Positions 38,412 through 49,638 of a DNA stretch of 64,000 nucleotides are shown piece after piece. The position numbers and the translations under genes were made by a program. The notes under the pieces were generated by a model. It worked only from the letters and a program-made list of their open reading frames with translations. It searched no databases and was not told the DNA's origin. The stretch's first letter is position 1, and each line of letters begins with the position of its first letter. Origin of the DNA: Collybiopsis luxurians FD-317 M1 (taxonomy: Eukaryota > Basidiomycota > Agaricomycetes > Agaricales > Omphalotaceae); the NCBI GenBank assembly GCA_000827265.1, contig KN834778.1:261097-325096 (forward strand). The letters are read 5' to 3'.

Positions 38412-41400
38412 TTATGTCCCTGACCCCGCATCTCCACTGGACGGCAGAGTGTTTGAAGGAACAACTCTCCCCTCCTCAATAAACGTGTCTCGAGTAGTGA
38501 AACCGAAACGACCACGTCCCCATACTAGCTTGTGTTTACGGTCTTTCCGACCCTCCCCAAACTCCTCGTTCCATTTTCTCAAATCGGCAAGGCTACCTAA
38601 AGACTCGGAGGATGACGGTGTGATTTCCTTGAGGGCTTTGTCAAAATGGCGTCGAGAGATAGTCCGCCGGTTGAGTGGAGGATCTGAAGTTTGAGCGCTA
38701 GCATCCTCAGCCTGGATTTTCTCCGAGTCGTTCTCGGTTCCGAGATTCGCATTCGCATTCGCATCTTTGGTGACCTGGCCATGTTTTGTTGGTGTATCTG
38801 CGCCTTCGGCAGGTAATATTTGCCATGGAAGATGAATATTTTCTTTGACAGCATCTAATGCAGCGGATACACAGAGGTCTAAAATTTCGTCAACAAACTT
38901 ATCAAAGCCAACAAAATAGAAAGGCACGGACGTTTCAGGTCCGACCCGGAAAAGCTCTCGGTTTGCTTTGCAAGGACTGCGAGGTCCAAGTCTTCTCCCA
39001 TAATCTCATCTCGAAGGAGGATCTTCAAGATTTCTAAAAGCCAAATCAGATAAGATCTTGTACCAGAAATTCCACCAACGCCCACCTTGTCGTTCAGCAA
39101 TTCCTGGTAAATCAACCAAAAGTCGACGCGGAAGCCGCCTGAGCACGGCGTCGTCGAGGTCGAAGGGTCTGTTTGTCGCGCCAATAACAATGACATTATC
39201 GTCTCGAGATGTTTTAAGTCCATCCATCTCTTGCATGAACTCTGTAATGATACCGCGATGAGCGAAGGCACCTCCAGTTTCACGCATTGACTGTCGAGCA
39301 GAAAATAATGCATCTATCTCGTCTAAAAAGATCACGCATGGTGCCAGCTTCCGAGCCAGTGAGAAGACAGCGTGAACGAGTTTTTCACCTTCTCCGACGT
39401 ACTATTTGAATAGAATGAGTGCCACGACAATGACGGCTGAACCAGAATCCTACCATATCCATCACATCCGAGGGAGAAATGACCATCATACGGCAGCCCG
39501 CCTCTTTAGCGAGAGCACGAACCACCAACGTTTTACCGGTACCAGGAGGCCCAAACAAAAGACAGCCGGTCATGCCGTGCTGTTTCAGTATACCGGATTG
39601 GAAAGCTCCGGGATGAAGGAGAGGTAAAGAGACTATAGACCGAATAGAATCGATTGTGTGAGGAGGTAAATGAACCTGGCTGAATGACGTGGACATCGTG
39701 GCTATAGAATGTTCGTAAATCGAAAATAGGCATAAGCATATTTATGACACGTACCAGCGTCGACGATAGACGGAAGAAGTCTTTGTTCATGAGGGTCAAG
39801 GTCTGGATCATTCTTCACTCTTTCAATGACCTCGTCAAAGTCAATTTTGACTACCTCTTCCTCATCATCGGTTTTGCGTGTCGAAGGCGAAGAATCCTTT
39901 AACCATGTCTTCCGGTGTTCAAAAGTGCCACGTACTGAATCCCAGCCCCGGTGCACGTCTGACCACGAAACAGCGGTACGCTCTAATGTGGACTGACTTG
40001 CACCTTCTCGAGAGGCCATGACATTGCCCATTACCCTATCTGCCACCTGCCGGACATTTGACCAAGGCTCCAGTTGACGACCCCATGCTTCCCACATCTG
40101 GGTCGCTCGCTTTCCAGCTGATGCTGGTCGTTCTTGCAGAGAAGATAATGGTACGGGATCTGTCCCCTCAAGACCAACCTCTGCGCTCGACGGAGAACTG
40201 GACCCAGTTGAGCTTGTGACCCCGCTCTCCGTAGGTGTCTCTGCGAATGAAGGCTTGAAAGATGAACCATCCTCTTCGATGACACCACCGATCGCACCAA
40301 GGGCCATACGCATGGTCAACTCGTTGATTTCTCGTCGACGAAGGACGCGGAAGTCTCTCTCGTCCGTCACTGAGCGCACTCTAGGAACTAAAACGGAGCT
40401 TCTAAAAAAAGAAAGGCGCTCAACATCTTCTGCGGGGTTGCTGGAACCCAAAGACATGGGGAATGGGACGATACCCGAGCCAAGAGAGCCCGGGCCTTCA
40501 ACAACCATTATGTCTGATTTTCGACCTCTATTACCGTCAGAATATTCGTCAGAATGTTTGAGATATTCGTCCATTACAATATCTTCGCCCTTCTCCCAAT
40601 TTTTGAGACGTTGTTGGAGGCGTTTTTCTCTGGCCTGCTCAGCAGCAGGACTCTCGGTCCAGTCTGTCCTTTCTGACCTGGGAGAGAGAGGCGAATGCAT
40701 AGGCGTCACTGATCGGTTCATGAGAACGCTCAAGATACTACTCCCGCCGGGATGAATCGGGCGCTCAGGTGGAGGGGATAACGGTGGGGACATTCCGAAA
40801 ATGATGGTTATTGGGTTTGGAACTGGCGAGGCGGAGCGTGTTATTGGGCCTTTACGTTTCTGATTGACCGCATCACGAAGATAGGGAAACCAGGCAGAAG
40901 AAGTCGAAGCGAGTGTTGGAAAATCACGAATGTAAATTAATCTGGGCCGCGAAGTACTTTGACCGGATTTGGAAGAAACGGACGGAAGATTAACCAAAGA
41001 ATCAAAAAAGACTTTGACCTTGGAAGGAGGTGCTGGGCGTTTTGGTTTAATGACAGTCGGGCTGGATCCTCTGTTGGAAGGTGCCAATACGGTGAACATC
41101 ATCTGATGAGGGGTTCCATATTCAGATTCGTCCTCTTCCTCGGCAAAGGACGACGGGGAGGGCGATTTTGAAGGGGCCGTTGCAGATGATGCAAAATGTA
41201 GCGGGTTGCGAGGAAGCTTCAGTGAATTTGCAGCTTTCGAGACAGTTAGGTACAGACTTTCATACTACTTTGATAACACACACCTGGTCCAAAGTACCCC
41301 CATTCTCCGGCTGCCAGCTGAACCGCATCAAGCACAAGAACTTCTGAGCCTGTTCTTCTGGCCAATTCCACTACGGTCGAATCAATAACGTACTCTCCGC

Positions 41401-41994
41401 CCTCTGGTAAAAAAAAGTGGTGAGTAATGAGACGGAAGAAGTATCTGATAGTGTGATACCTAATGGACAGTAAAGGGCCAGCGTAGGCTCTACTGATGGA
41501 GTAAGTGGAGGGGGATATGCGGCTCGGTGTTGAGTTTGAGGATGGAGAGTTACAAGTAATTTGTGAAGAACTTCGTCTAAAATTTCCGGAGGGGGGACTG
41601 ATTCTGGATTGAGAGGCTCCGCGGGGAGTTCGTCAGGATTCCAAAGTATATGAAGATCTTCGGGAAACTGTATCTCCTGGTCTTTGGATGAAGAAGAGAC
41701 AAACCGTGCACCTCGTTTCCCCTTGGACTTGTCTGGATCTTCAGGCGGAGGTATCGGAGAAGGTTTTGAAGATGAAGAAGATTCTTCGGCAGGAGGATCT
41801 ACCTGTGAAGAGGGAACTGAGGAATCCTGTGAGCCATTATTATTGGTAGAAGAACAGCGAGCTGGGGAATGAGGAAAAAGACGTTTTGAAGACGGTTTCT
41901 TTGGTGAGCGCGAGGGTAACGCGCTAGAGTACAGTGAAACAGGATTTGTTCTCAAAAGCGCTCTTGACCTGCGCAAAAGATGTTGAGACCGCAT
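38412..41994 (-). CDS. Mitochondrial AAA ATPase, Msp1/ATAD1-related
   Basis: A long AAA-family ATPase with a mitochondrial presequence ([20 protein letters not shown]). The N-terminal half holds low-complexity Ser/Pro stretches and a segment reading [20 protein letters not shown] and [15 protein letters not shown], then [15 protein letters not shown] and [14 protein letters not shown]. This looks like a degenerate first ATPase fold without a Walker A. The active AAA domain is C-terminal: Walker [21 protein letters not shown], Walker [16 protein letters not shown], sensor [20 protein letters not shown] with Arg fingers, and [18 protein letters not shown]. The tail [16 protein letters not shown] and [14 protein letters not shown] resembles the Msp1/spastin group. 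It could be a protein-quality-control translocase of mitochondria; the exact orthologue is uncertain. At least six introns. Confidence 0.85.
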
Positions 41995-42414
41995 TCAAGA
42001 AGCAAGCTTGTGACGAATCAAGTAAAAAATTGATTAAGCGCTCAATGGTTTCGGGCGCCTAAAGTGATTGGGGTCGCGCCTTTATTCCACTTTCAGTATG
42101 TCTTCTTTCTCTTCTATACTTTGACTTTGTACACTGACCTACACTGACCCCAGTACTTGGTTCCAAAGGTTTACAAATACAGTACATAAGTATTCTCTTT
42201 GTATTCACTTTCTTTGACCCGTAATCAATTATGTTATCTTATTGTCCCAAATTCAATCATCCTTATTGTTCTCGAGAACGCGCCTTTTCATCTAAAAGGC
42301 CACGCTAAATGCTCTTTTTCCCAACTCACTGGTGAGCCAGTCGCCTCACTTCTCTCCCTTTTCCCTTTACGCTCTCTTGTACCTCCGTCACGTCCCACTG
42401 TGTGGTTTAGAAAC
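41995..42414. other. Divergent promoter region, about 420 bases
   Basis: Between the starts of the AAA ATPase (minus) and the four-helix membrane protein (plus). Pyrimidine-rich on the plus strand toward the latter. No gene, RNA or repeat is supported. Confidence 0.45.
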
Positions 42415-43558
42415 ATGCGTAATCCGTTCTTGATGATCAGGTTCATATTCCTCTGTGAGTTGTGATGATGTTCCCTTACGCACGAATCGCTAACTTTCAC
42501 GAAAAGCCCTCTTACTGTTTCTCAATCTTCTTGATTTAATATTCGCGTCGGTGAACGCTAGTGCCGCAGTAAATGCTAATCTATCTCGTACGCTCAACTT
42601 CTTGTTCAATGGCTTAAAACCTAATCGTCCATTGGAACAGTTCCTGGAGCCTCTATATTCCTCATTTTCAATGCTGTAGCGAGCATCTTTTTCCTTTGCA
42701 TGTAAGTCGTCTTAGAAATAACACCTATCCGCCTGTCTTATTCTCATTCCAAGTGGTCTTTTGGAGCTATTTGCTCCCAATATTGCCGGATCGAGTGTCG
42801 CCTTTGAATCCTGTTGGTCCGGTGTTCTCAGCTTGGCGCACATTGGCGCCGCTGTTGGCACCACAATCAATGCCGCTGTCTTCGTTCACCAAACTGTCGA
42901 CTCGGTCGTGGTTGCATCGTCATTCTTGCTCATGCCCGCCACTTGGCTCTCCAGCTTGACCATGCTTGGGTACTTTTTTGTCTTGCTTGTGTCCGCCATA
43001 ACCCATGTCCCATTCGAGGCCGAAATCTGGAACAAGCCTGTCCATCAAGTCAAATGGTTCGGATATACCAACTCCAAACTCAAATCTTCGAATATCAGTG
43101 GGCCACGCCAGATGCCCGGTTTTGAAAATGATTCTTGGACTCACTACCTCGAAGACATAGAATCCTCAGGAGCTCGAAAGGCCCGCTATCCAGTCCCAGA
43201 CAACGAGAAGGCTCCTTGGGCTCCCACTAATGTCCGTCGCGGTCGCGACTCTCCCTTCCGTATGCCTGTCAAACGCGAAGGCTCAGAGCCTGACACGTCG
43301 AGCGAATCCTCCTTCTCTACTGGCTCACGCGAGAACGCTGACCTGCCTCCCCTTCCTCTCAATATTCAAGTGAAGGGTGGAAAGCCGGTCGGATCCCGCT
43401 TTATCGAACGGTTTCGCGAATCACAAACTCTTTCTCGACCATCTGCATCTATTGTCGACTTCCCTCGAGAAGTGGATGATCACGACAAGCCCATACCACT
43501 CCCCCGTCTTTCCCAGTGGATCAGGGCCGACATGCGGAAGGCATTCGCGTCTCGTTAA
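42415..43558 (+). CDS. Four-helix membrane protein (MARVEL-like) with a cytosolic Ser/Pro tail
   Basis: I do not recognise the exact family. Splicing gives MRNPFLMIRFIFLSLLLFLN, VPGASIFLIFNAVASIFFL-like segments with IGLLELFAPN, SGVLSLAHIGAAVGTTINAA and LLMPATWLSSLTMLGYFFVL. That is four hydrophobic helices with short loops in a layout seen in MARVEL and related tetraspanning proteins, then a cytosolic tail of about 170 residues starting EAEIWNKPVHQVKWFGYTNS. The tail is Ser/Pro/Arg-rich and ends QWIRADMRKAFASR. Three short introns interrupt the helix-coding part; the tail is one exon. It is the left neighbour of the proton channel gene, convergent with it (stops 181 bases apart). Function unknown. 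Confidence 0.8.
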
Positions 43559-43739
43559 GCTTCCGTGGGTGGAATTATACGATCAAAAACGAATTACGAT
43601 TACATCTCATAATGGGCAGGGACCCTAAAGACATTCATGTTATCATAGTATCAAGTATCATGTACCAACTTGTGTAGCCATAGTAATCACCCAGTATCAT
43701 AGAGCACGGACTGTATACAATGACTCAAACTACCTACAA

Positions 43740-44541
43740 CTAATCAACACTTTGTCCCAAACTAGTCAATCTAGACCGGAGTTTTTTATTATCATCCTGC
43801 GCCTGAGACAATTCTCGTTTGGTATGCTCGAGTGCTGTGCTAAGCTCGACAAGCTCCTTAGCCGTATCTTCTCCGAGCTCGCCGGCTCCCACAGCGATAC
43901 CTAGAAAAGAAAGTCAGCACCTATCTCAGCATCACTTCGTATCGAATCTCACCTCCTACTAATTTCACGAGACGCCATAAACGAAGAACTATCAGCAAGC
44001 TGGCAAGCTCCCTGAATAATTAAAGTTAACTCCGCAGAAAAAAATATTTTAATAAAATTGTAAAACCTCTCTTTTCCTTTCAAAAACACTTCAAGTACGA
44101 AGGTAGTGATGATAATAAATGCATCGAATTCGTGCATAATCGCATGGGGAGTATTACCGAATGGGTTATAATATTCAAAACCAAAAGCAGTCAGAGCAAG
44201 GGGTATTTCAAGGAGGAAGAATGCAGTAATTCCGAGGGAAACATGCGAGAGGATTTCAAGCCATTCTGGACCGTCTGGACCTTCCGGAGTGCAATCTGGA
44301 GAAAGCAGCGTGTATCCAAGATCGACCAGTACGATAGCAGCATCGATTGCAATCTATTCAAATGCACGTCAATGGCTTGGTAGGTAGAATGGTCTTCAGA
44401 AGCACAGACCAGTGCAATGACAATCTTATGAAAGGAAGCAGACTCGAGCCATGAAGCCAGACGCTCTCGATAAGACAGTGACTCAGAGTTTGAAGACTCT
44501 CCGGCTTCCGGGTCTTGCAGTAGAGGTTGCTGCTCTGACAT
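43740..44541 (-). CDS. Voltage-gated proton channel, Hv1/HVCN1 type
   Basis: Four exons (44410-44541, 44067-44353, 43953-44011, 43740-43900) give a 212-residue voltage-sensor-only protein. S1 reads KIVIALIAIDAAIVLVDLGY; its first Asp aligns with the proton-selectivity Asp of human Hv1 (D112). S2 reads SLGITAFFLLEIPLALTAFG with the charge-transfer Phe and Glu. S3 reads EFDAFIIITTFVLEVFLKG with the Asp. S4 reads LASLLIVLRLWRLVKLVGGI, so two Arg and a Lys replace the three Arg of animal Hv1. A coiled coil follows (ELVELSTALEHTKRELSQAQ), the usual dimerisation element. There is no pore domain, which excludes ordinary cation channels. It would carry protons outward across the plasma membrane. Known from fungi, but rarely annotated. 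Confidence 0.9.
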
Positions 44542-45131
44542 GGGTCGCTACGTCGCGTCGGTGGTTGTCTCTCGGCGCTAAATGCGACATACACCCGACA
44601 TTAATACCACCATTAATATATTTATAGGCGCTATATTTCGGGACTGTCTGGAAGCAACAATTTCTAAAACTTATGATCACAGTATGTGTCTTCTTGGTCC
44701 CCATCGTAACTATGCCGGTCGGTCCAGGTCAACGCTCACTGTCAGCTGCCAATAACTTGAAAGGCCATTCTGCCATTCTGCCAAAGCTGAAAGTCTCATC
44801 ACCGCTCTCAGCCACTGCCTCACCGTCTGTGAAGCTTCGGTATCTCAGACCGGAGACATGCTACAATGGTACATGTTGTGCTTCCCATCATGACTGATGG
44901 AACCAAGAGCTGTCATTGAACCACTTATCTAAGTTTATAACAGCGATAGCTGACCACTTGCGCTTCATCAAGGCCCTTTTTCTTTTTCTTTGGCTGGCCC
45001 GTTGCATAACTTTCGTTCCTTTGGTTTCTGTTGTTTAGTCCCAAGTCATTCCTTCCTTCTCTCTTCTTCGACTTGTCGGACTCTTTAGTTCCTTCTTTTT
45101 CTTGTCACTATTCAGATTTAGTAGCGATACC
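44542..45131. other. Divergent promoter region, about 590 bases
   Basis: Between the starts of the proton channel (minus) and the second four-helix protein (plus). A 74-codon plus-strand frame at 44673-44897 has no recognisable product. The last 200 bases are pyrimidine-rich, typical of a fungal 5' leader. Confidence 0.45.
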
Positions 45132-47037
45132 ATGTCCGTTCAGCGCGCTTTGGTCGTCTTTAAAGCTTTTAGGATAGTTGTTTTCGGTGAGTGAACCTTT
45201 CGCGCTCCGATCTGGCGCGTCCGACTACTAACAACCTGATCTCCCAGCTATATGTATGATGCTTAGTATAGGATGCGGTACGATCTTCTCCATCGTGCTT
45301 GTTCGCGAATGGCCTGAGCTTGGCCTTGTTAGTCGTACGTATAATTTCTTATCCCTTAGATTTTCGGCTCACTGCTATCTACCTTTAGGCATAGTTGTGG
45401 TGATACTCACAGTCATTCATTTCCTTGGGGCAATCATGCTTTATCTCATGTATATTTTGCACCCTCGATTCCATTCGGGTCGCTGATTATTTTTCTCAGG
45501 ATTGTCGTCCGATTTACAGTTTGGTTAGACACAGCTCGTGTCACCATTTATCTTGCGCTTGTAGGCGGTGGGTAGGCAACTGGGCGCAGCGAGACTAATT
45601 AATACTGACAAACGCAAGCAGGTGGCGCTGTGCTATTCATTTCTGGTCGTGCCAAACTGCCATGTACAAGCACTGGTGCGTCACTTTTTACTTCTCCGTT
45701 AGTCATTCACTGACGAAAATCGAAGGGATTGGGCTTATATGCACTCAGGCCACTATCTCCATTGTGATAGGCAGTCTTGTGGTCTCTGGACTTTGTCAGT
45801 TCTCTTTTGCAACTTGTATGGGTTTGAAGCTCATGTTTCCGCTTGTGGTATAGTGTTGTGTTATTTGGTCGGACTGTCAATCATTGCGCACACTATCCCC
45901 GGCCCACTTCTGGCAAGGGCTCCAGCTGATATTCTGGACGGAGGATTGTCGACCATAGATTCGACGACCAGCCTGGTTCCATCCACTGAAAAGTCAGAAT
46001 ACAATGTTCGTAAGGGCGTCCATCAAGATAGACCTTTCCCACGCCATCATCCTCAGCCTTTGAATCTCACCGCTCGCCCAGAATATCTGGCACCGCGCTC
46101 AGCTTTCAACTATATGATCACGTCCTCACCGTCGGCTTCTTCATTATCGACTCCAATGACTTCAGAAATGAGATATACTTCGCCATTAATCCCGCATCCA
46201 TATGCAACTTCCGATTGCTCTTACGCCTCCGAGTCTCCACCTCCTTCTGCACGCCCCTTCTCGCCCTACTCAAATTTTCCTGCCTCGGCACGAGACTCTT
46301 CACGAGCCGGTTACTCAGCGGCTTCTACTTTAAGCCCCGTTTCATCTGTAAGATCCGTGTCAGCGCAAAGACTTCGTCAGGTTTACGATGGGGGACGCCT
46401 GCCTCTACAACGTTCTGAAAGTCCCCGGAGCGCTCCTTCATTCCTCGAAGTTCCTTCAACTTCTCGGGGTCCTTTGCCAAACCCTTTCCAGGACGCGGTC
46501 AGTCGTACTTCGACTCCCGGCACCCCCAGTACTGTTACCAGTGGCCCGCTGGTCCACGTGGGATCTTCTAACGTGTCGCTGTCATTTGGAAGTCGCGGCT
46601 TTCCTCTTCCACCTTCGTACAATACAACAACATGGTCACACTACACGAACGACTATCTTAAATCGTACCCTTCTAATCCATCTCCAACCGAAACATCACC
46701 TTCTACGCCTCTTTCATTAAGGCCAAGGGTTCAGACCACAATGAAGAACATGTCATTGTCGCCTGCTGTAGTCGAAAAGCGTAGACCTATTTCCTTCGGA
46801 TCTATAGCGGTTAGCTTGCATGCCATAGGTATACCGAACCCCCCGGCCCCTGCAGCACACTTGCCACCGCATCCTCGTCTCCAAGCACATTTTGATTCGG
46901 TACCATTGCAGACTGACACTGAGGCAGAGATATCTTTCATCACTATTTCTTCTCGAACTCCTACCTCTGCAAAGACATTCAGGTCGCAAATTGTTCCAAC
47001 CGATATACCTGATTGGGAGCATAAAGCGCAAGCATGA
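45132..47037 (+). CDS. Four-helix membrane protein with a long Ser/Pro-rich tail
   Basis: Unrecognised. Six short exons encode MSVQRALVVFKAFRIVVFAI, SIGCGTIFSIVLVREWPELG, RIVVVILTVIHFLGAIMLYL, DTARVTIYLALVGGGAVLFI, and QATISIVIGSLVVSGLLLCY, i.e. four hydrophobic helices. A tail of about 380 residues follows, rich in Ser, Pro and Thr and ending VPTDIPDWEHKAQA. The acceptor of the fourth helix exon was placed at about 45724 because only that frame keeps the helix hydrophobic. The topology recalls the protein on the other side of the proton channel, but I see no clear sequence identity beyond hydrophobicity. The tail could be a phosphorylation or scaffold region; that is inference. Confidence 0.78.
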
Positions 47038-47251
47038 AACTCACCTGGCTGTCAGTTATTCATTGGACTATCTACAGTTTCACGTACTCAGTGTAGATTT
47101 AAGATATGCTATTGATGGATGTATCCTGCTCCGAAGTTATAGAGTTCTTATAGACAAGATATGAGTGCATATCGCGGGAGTGTGTAATGTAATTAATGAA
47201 TGTAGTACAGAAGAGCAAGGAAAGCGATATAGTAGTGAATGATCGAATAGT

Positions 47252-49491
47252 TTACGCCAAGAATTTTGCCAGTACCTCACTGTCTACCCCAAACCTGTCT
47301 ATCTGGTGCTGGAGCTTCTGAAAGGAAGGGACATCTTCTTCGTGCATATTGGCAAGATGTAGCATCATCGCAAGGTTATTCCGATAAACCAACCGGGCCG
47401 AGCCACTGTAAAGCAAGTTCACGATGAGTTTAGAATCAAGAGAAGTCGCTGGTATAACTAACCTTACGGAGTCACAGATTTTACAACGCCATTTTTCCTT
47501 GTTTTTTTTCTTCATAAAGAGATATCGTAAAACATCCTCTGAGTCGGCAATGATGGGTCTCAGTGTATAAGATGCAAGATAGAGAACATACCTGTGAATC
47601 CAAGATCGCCAGGTAGTTCATTCATATCTTGATCCGTAGCATCTCGCTGCACACTGTCCACTTGCGTCATCTCATCCGTCTCTTGAACTTCCTGTACAGC
47701 CATTTCGACATCTTCCACTTTGACAGCAATATCCTGCGCAGCAGGAATGGATCGGGGTGATTCAGCAGGTTCTTCATCGGGGTAAACCAGCGACTCTGAC
47801 TCTAAATCTTCTTCGACTGTCGCAGTTGCTCCATAATCTAAAGGGTTGTCTTCAATGAGTGTCTGGGAAAAGCGTTCCTTCTCTGAGATGGGTTCAAGAA
47901 TTGGCTCTTCATCCCTGCTCTCATGAGGGTGTATATAAGTAGCAGGAGGCGGTTGAAAAGATTGAGAACGAGAGAATTCAGAATTTTTGCTTCTTTTCGA
48001 TCTCACCGCGGCCCGGTACTCTGCCTGAGTGCTATTCTGGATCTCGTCGTCACTATCATTGCCTTGAGGACGGTCAACGAGAGCAGCTTTGGTTTCAGAT
48101 GCAGGGCCGGCAGGTACAGAGAGAGAAGACTCGCCGGCAAGCGGTATACGTTGGGAGGGGGTGGCAATCTTGGAGGCAGGTTTGGGAGCTGAAGCTGGTG
48201 TTGTGGATTTCTTCGCAGGCTGGGAAGTGGAGACTGTCGATTCTGGAGCAGATTTAGCAGGTCGGGTAGATACGGAATCTTCTCCTTCGACTTTCAAGCG
48301 CAAAGGCTCATACGAAGGTGATGTAGCGATTGATTTGACAGGAAATGCCGGTGTGAAAAGAGAAGCCCCTTGATCATCATCGTCGTCGTCAAGGGTGAGG
48401 TCAATGATGTCGTCCGAGGAAGGCACAGATGAAGGTTGGGCCGGCTGGGCTCTGATGGGGGCGGGTGCCGCGGACTTGCTTACTTCCGTTTCCATTCTGG
48501 CGCCAGAGCCACTACGAGTTTCAATACTGCTCTCAGACTTGACTGCCACATAGTCCATCCCATGCTTAGGGGCATTGGATTCTACATCAGGAAGGAACGG
48601 TGTTGGGGGCGGAGACTGGAGCTGCAAGTGGCTGTCTTCATTCGGGATAAGAGTATTGAAGGCGTTGTCGGGAGCGACAGAGGGAGCCATCTGCTTAAAG
48701 ATGGTAAAAAAGATTAGTTCAAGAAGATCAGTATAAAAAGATTGTACCAAAGTATATTCGGATTCTGGAAAGTCTTGTACAGAGATCCCAGACATTTCAT
48801 CGTCACGCTGTGTTTGCCCAACTGGGTCCTTCGATTGCTCAAGCCCCGAAGCAAGACCACAATGCGATGACGACGCGCCTGGAGTTTGAGAAGGAGTCGA
48901 CTGAATGACAGGGGCTGAAATCGACAAGGAAGACGAAAGGGACACAGACGGAGGCTCGCCAGTTTCAAGACCAACGCCAGAAAGCCGACCTTTTTTACCT
49001 CGTTTCGAGTTCAAAGACAGGCCTTCTGCTTTGCGTTTCCCAGTACCATTTCGGTGCAACGCGACGACAGACTTAAGGACAAGAGACTGATCTGCGGAAT
49101 AGAAAAGCCATCAGTGTGAATAATACTTACCGTCAAAAATGCAGAAGCGTTCACCGATGATTTTTGTTTTCCTTAGATCGGTCAAAGAGAGAAATTCAAT
49201 TTGCCTGTGCCTTATCCAAAGGAAGCGATTTGGGAATTGGGGATGAGTCTTTCGAATACTGCTGTCCCATCTCACCCACTGACCCTCAGACTCCCTCAGA
49301 TAAAGTTTCGAGGAGTCAGTGTTGAGAAAGACATCTCCTGCATTCCCCAGATTCGCAGGGGGTATTTGAGCACCGCGATATTCAAAGAAGGAGTGAAAAG
49401 GTTCGGATTTCTTTTCAGGTTCGTCGAACTTCCTGAACTTTCTCAATCGACCAACTACGCCATCATGGCTAGGAACAGGATTAAAGTCCAT
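47252..49491 (-). CDS. Zinc-finger protein with an unnamed basidiomycete N-terminal domain
   Basis: The start MDFNPVPSHDGVVGRLRKFR leads into a compact domain with LGNAGDVFLNTDSSKLYLRE, WVRWDSSIRKTHPQFPNRF and LWIRHRQIEFL; from memory, GDVxL/D...LYxR...W..W...HP...LW patterns recur in unnamed basidiomycete proteins. A disordered middle of about 450 residues follows, with acidic runs (IIDLTLDDDDDDQG) that could be a SUMO-interacting motif. Two small 3' exons give WRCKICDSVR, then RLVYRNNLAMMLHLANMH, a C-x2-C-x(n)-H-x4-H finger of BED or C2H2 character. The tail ends VDSEVLAKFLA. An upstream in-frame ATG at 49533 could extend the N-terminus. A nuclear role is likely, but unproven. Confidence 0.76.
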
Positions 49492-49638
49492 GTCGAGTGG
49501 CAAACGATACGACAGAATGTGGAGAAAGGTCAAAAGGTTTTGGCCGAATCATCCAAATTTATGAAAGACAAAGAGTCGCTTGACTGGAGATTGACGCCAC
49601 AAGCTTGAGGGCAGGTCTGAGTCACGTGAGGATTTAAC

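Noticed and set aside
44673..44897. 74-codon frame between the proton channel and its right neighbour
   Set aside because: No homology or splice context; lies in a shared promoter.
49201..49608. 135-codon plus-strand frame overlapping the zinc-finger gene start
   Set aside because: Opposite a supported exon; composition and lack of domain fit a shadow.
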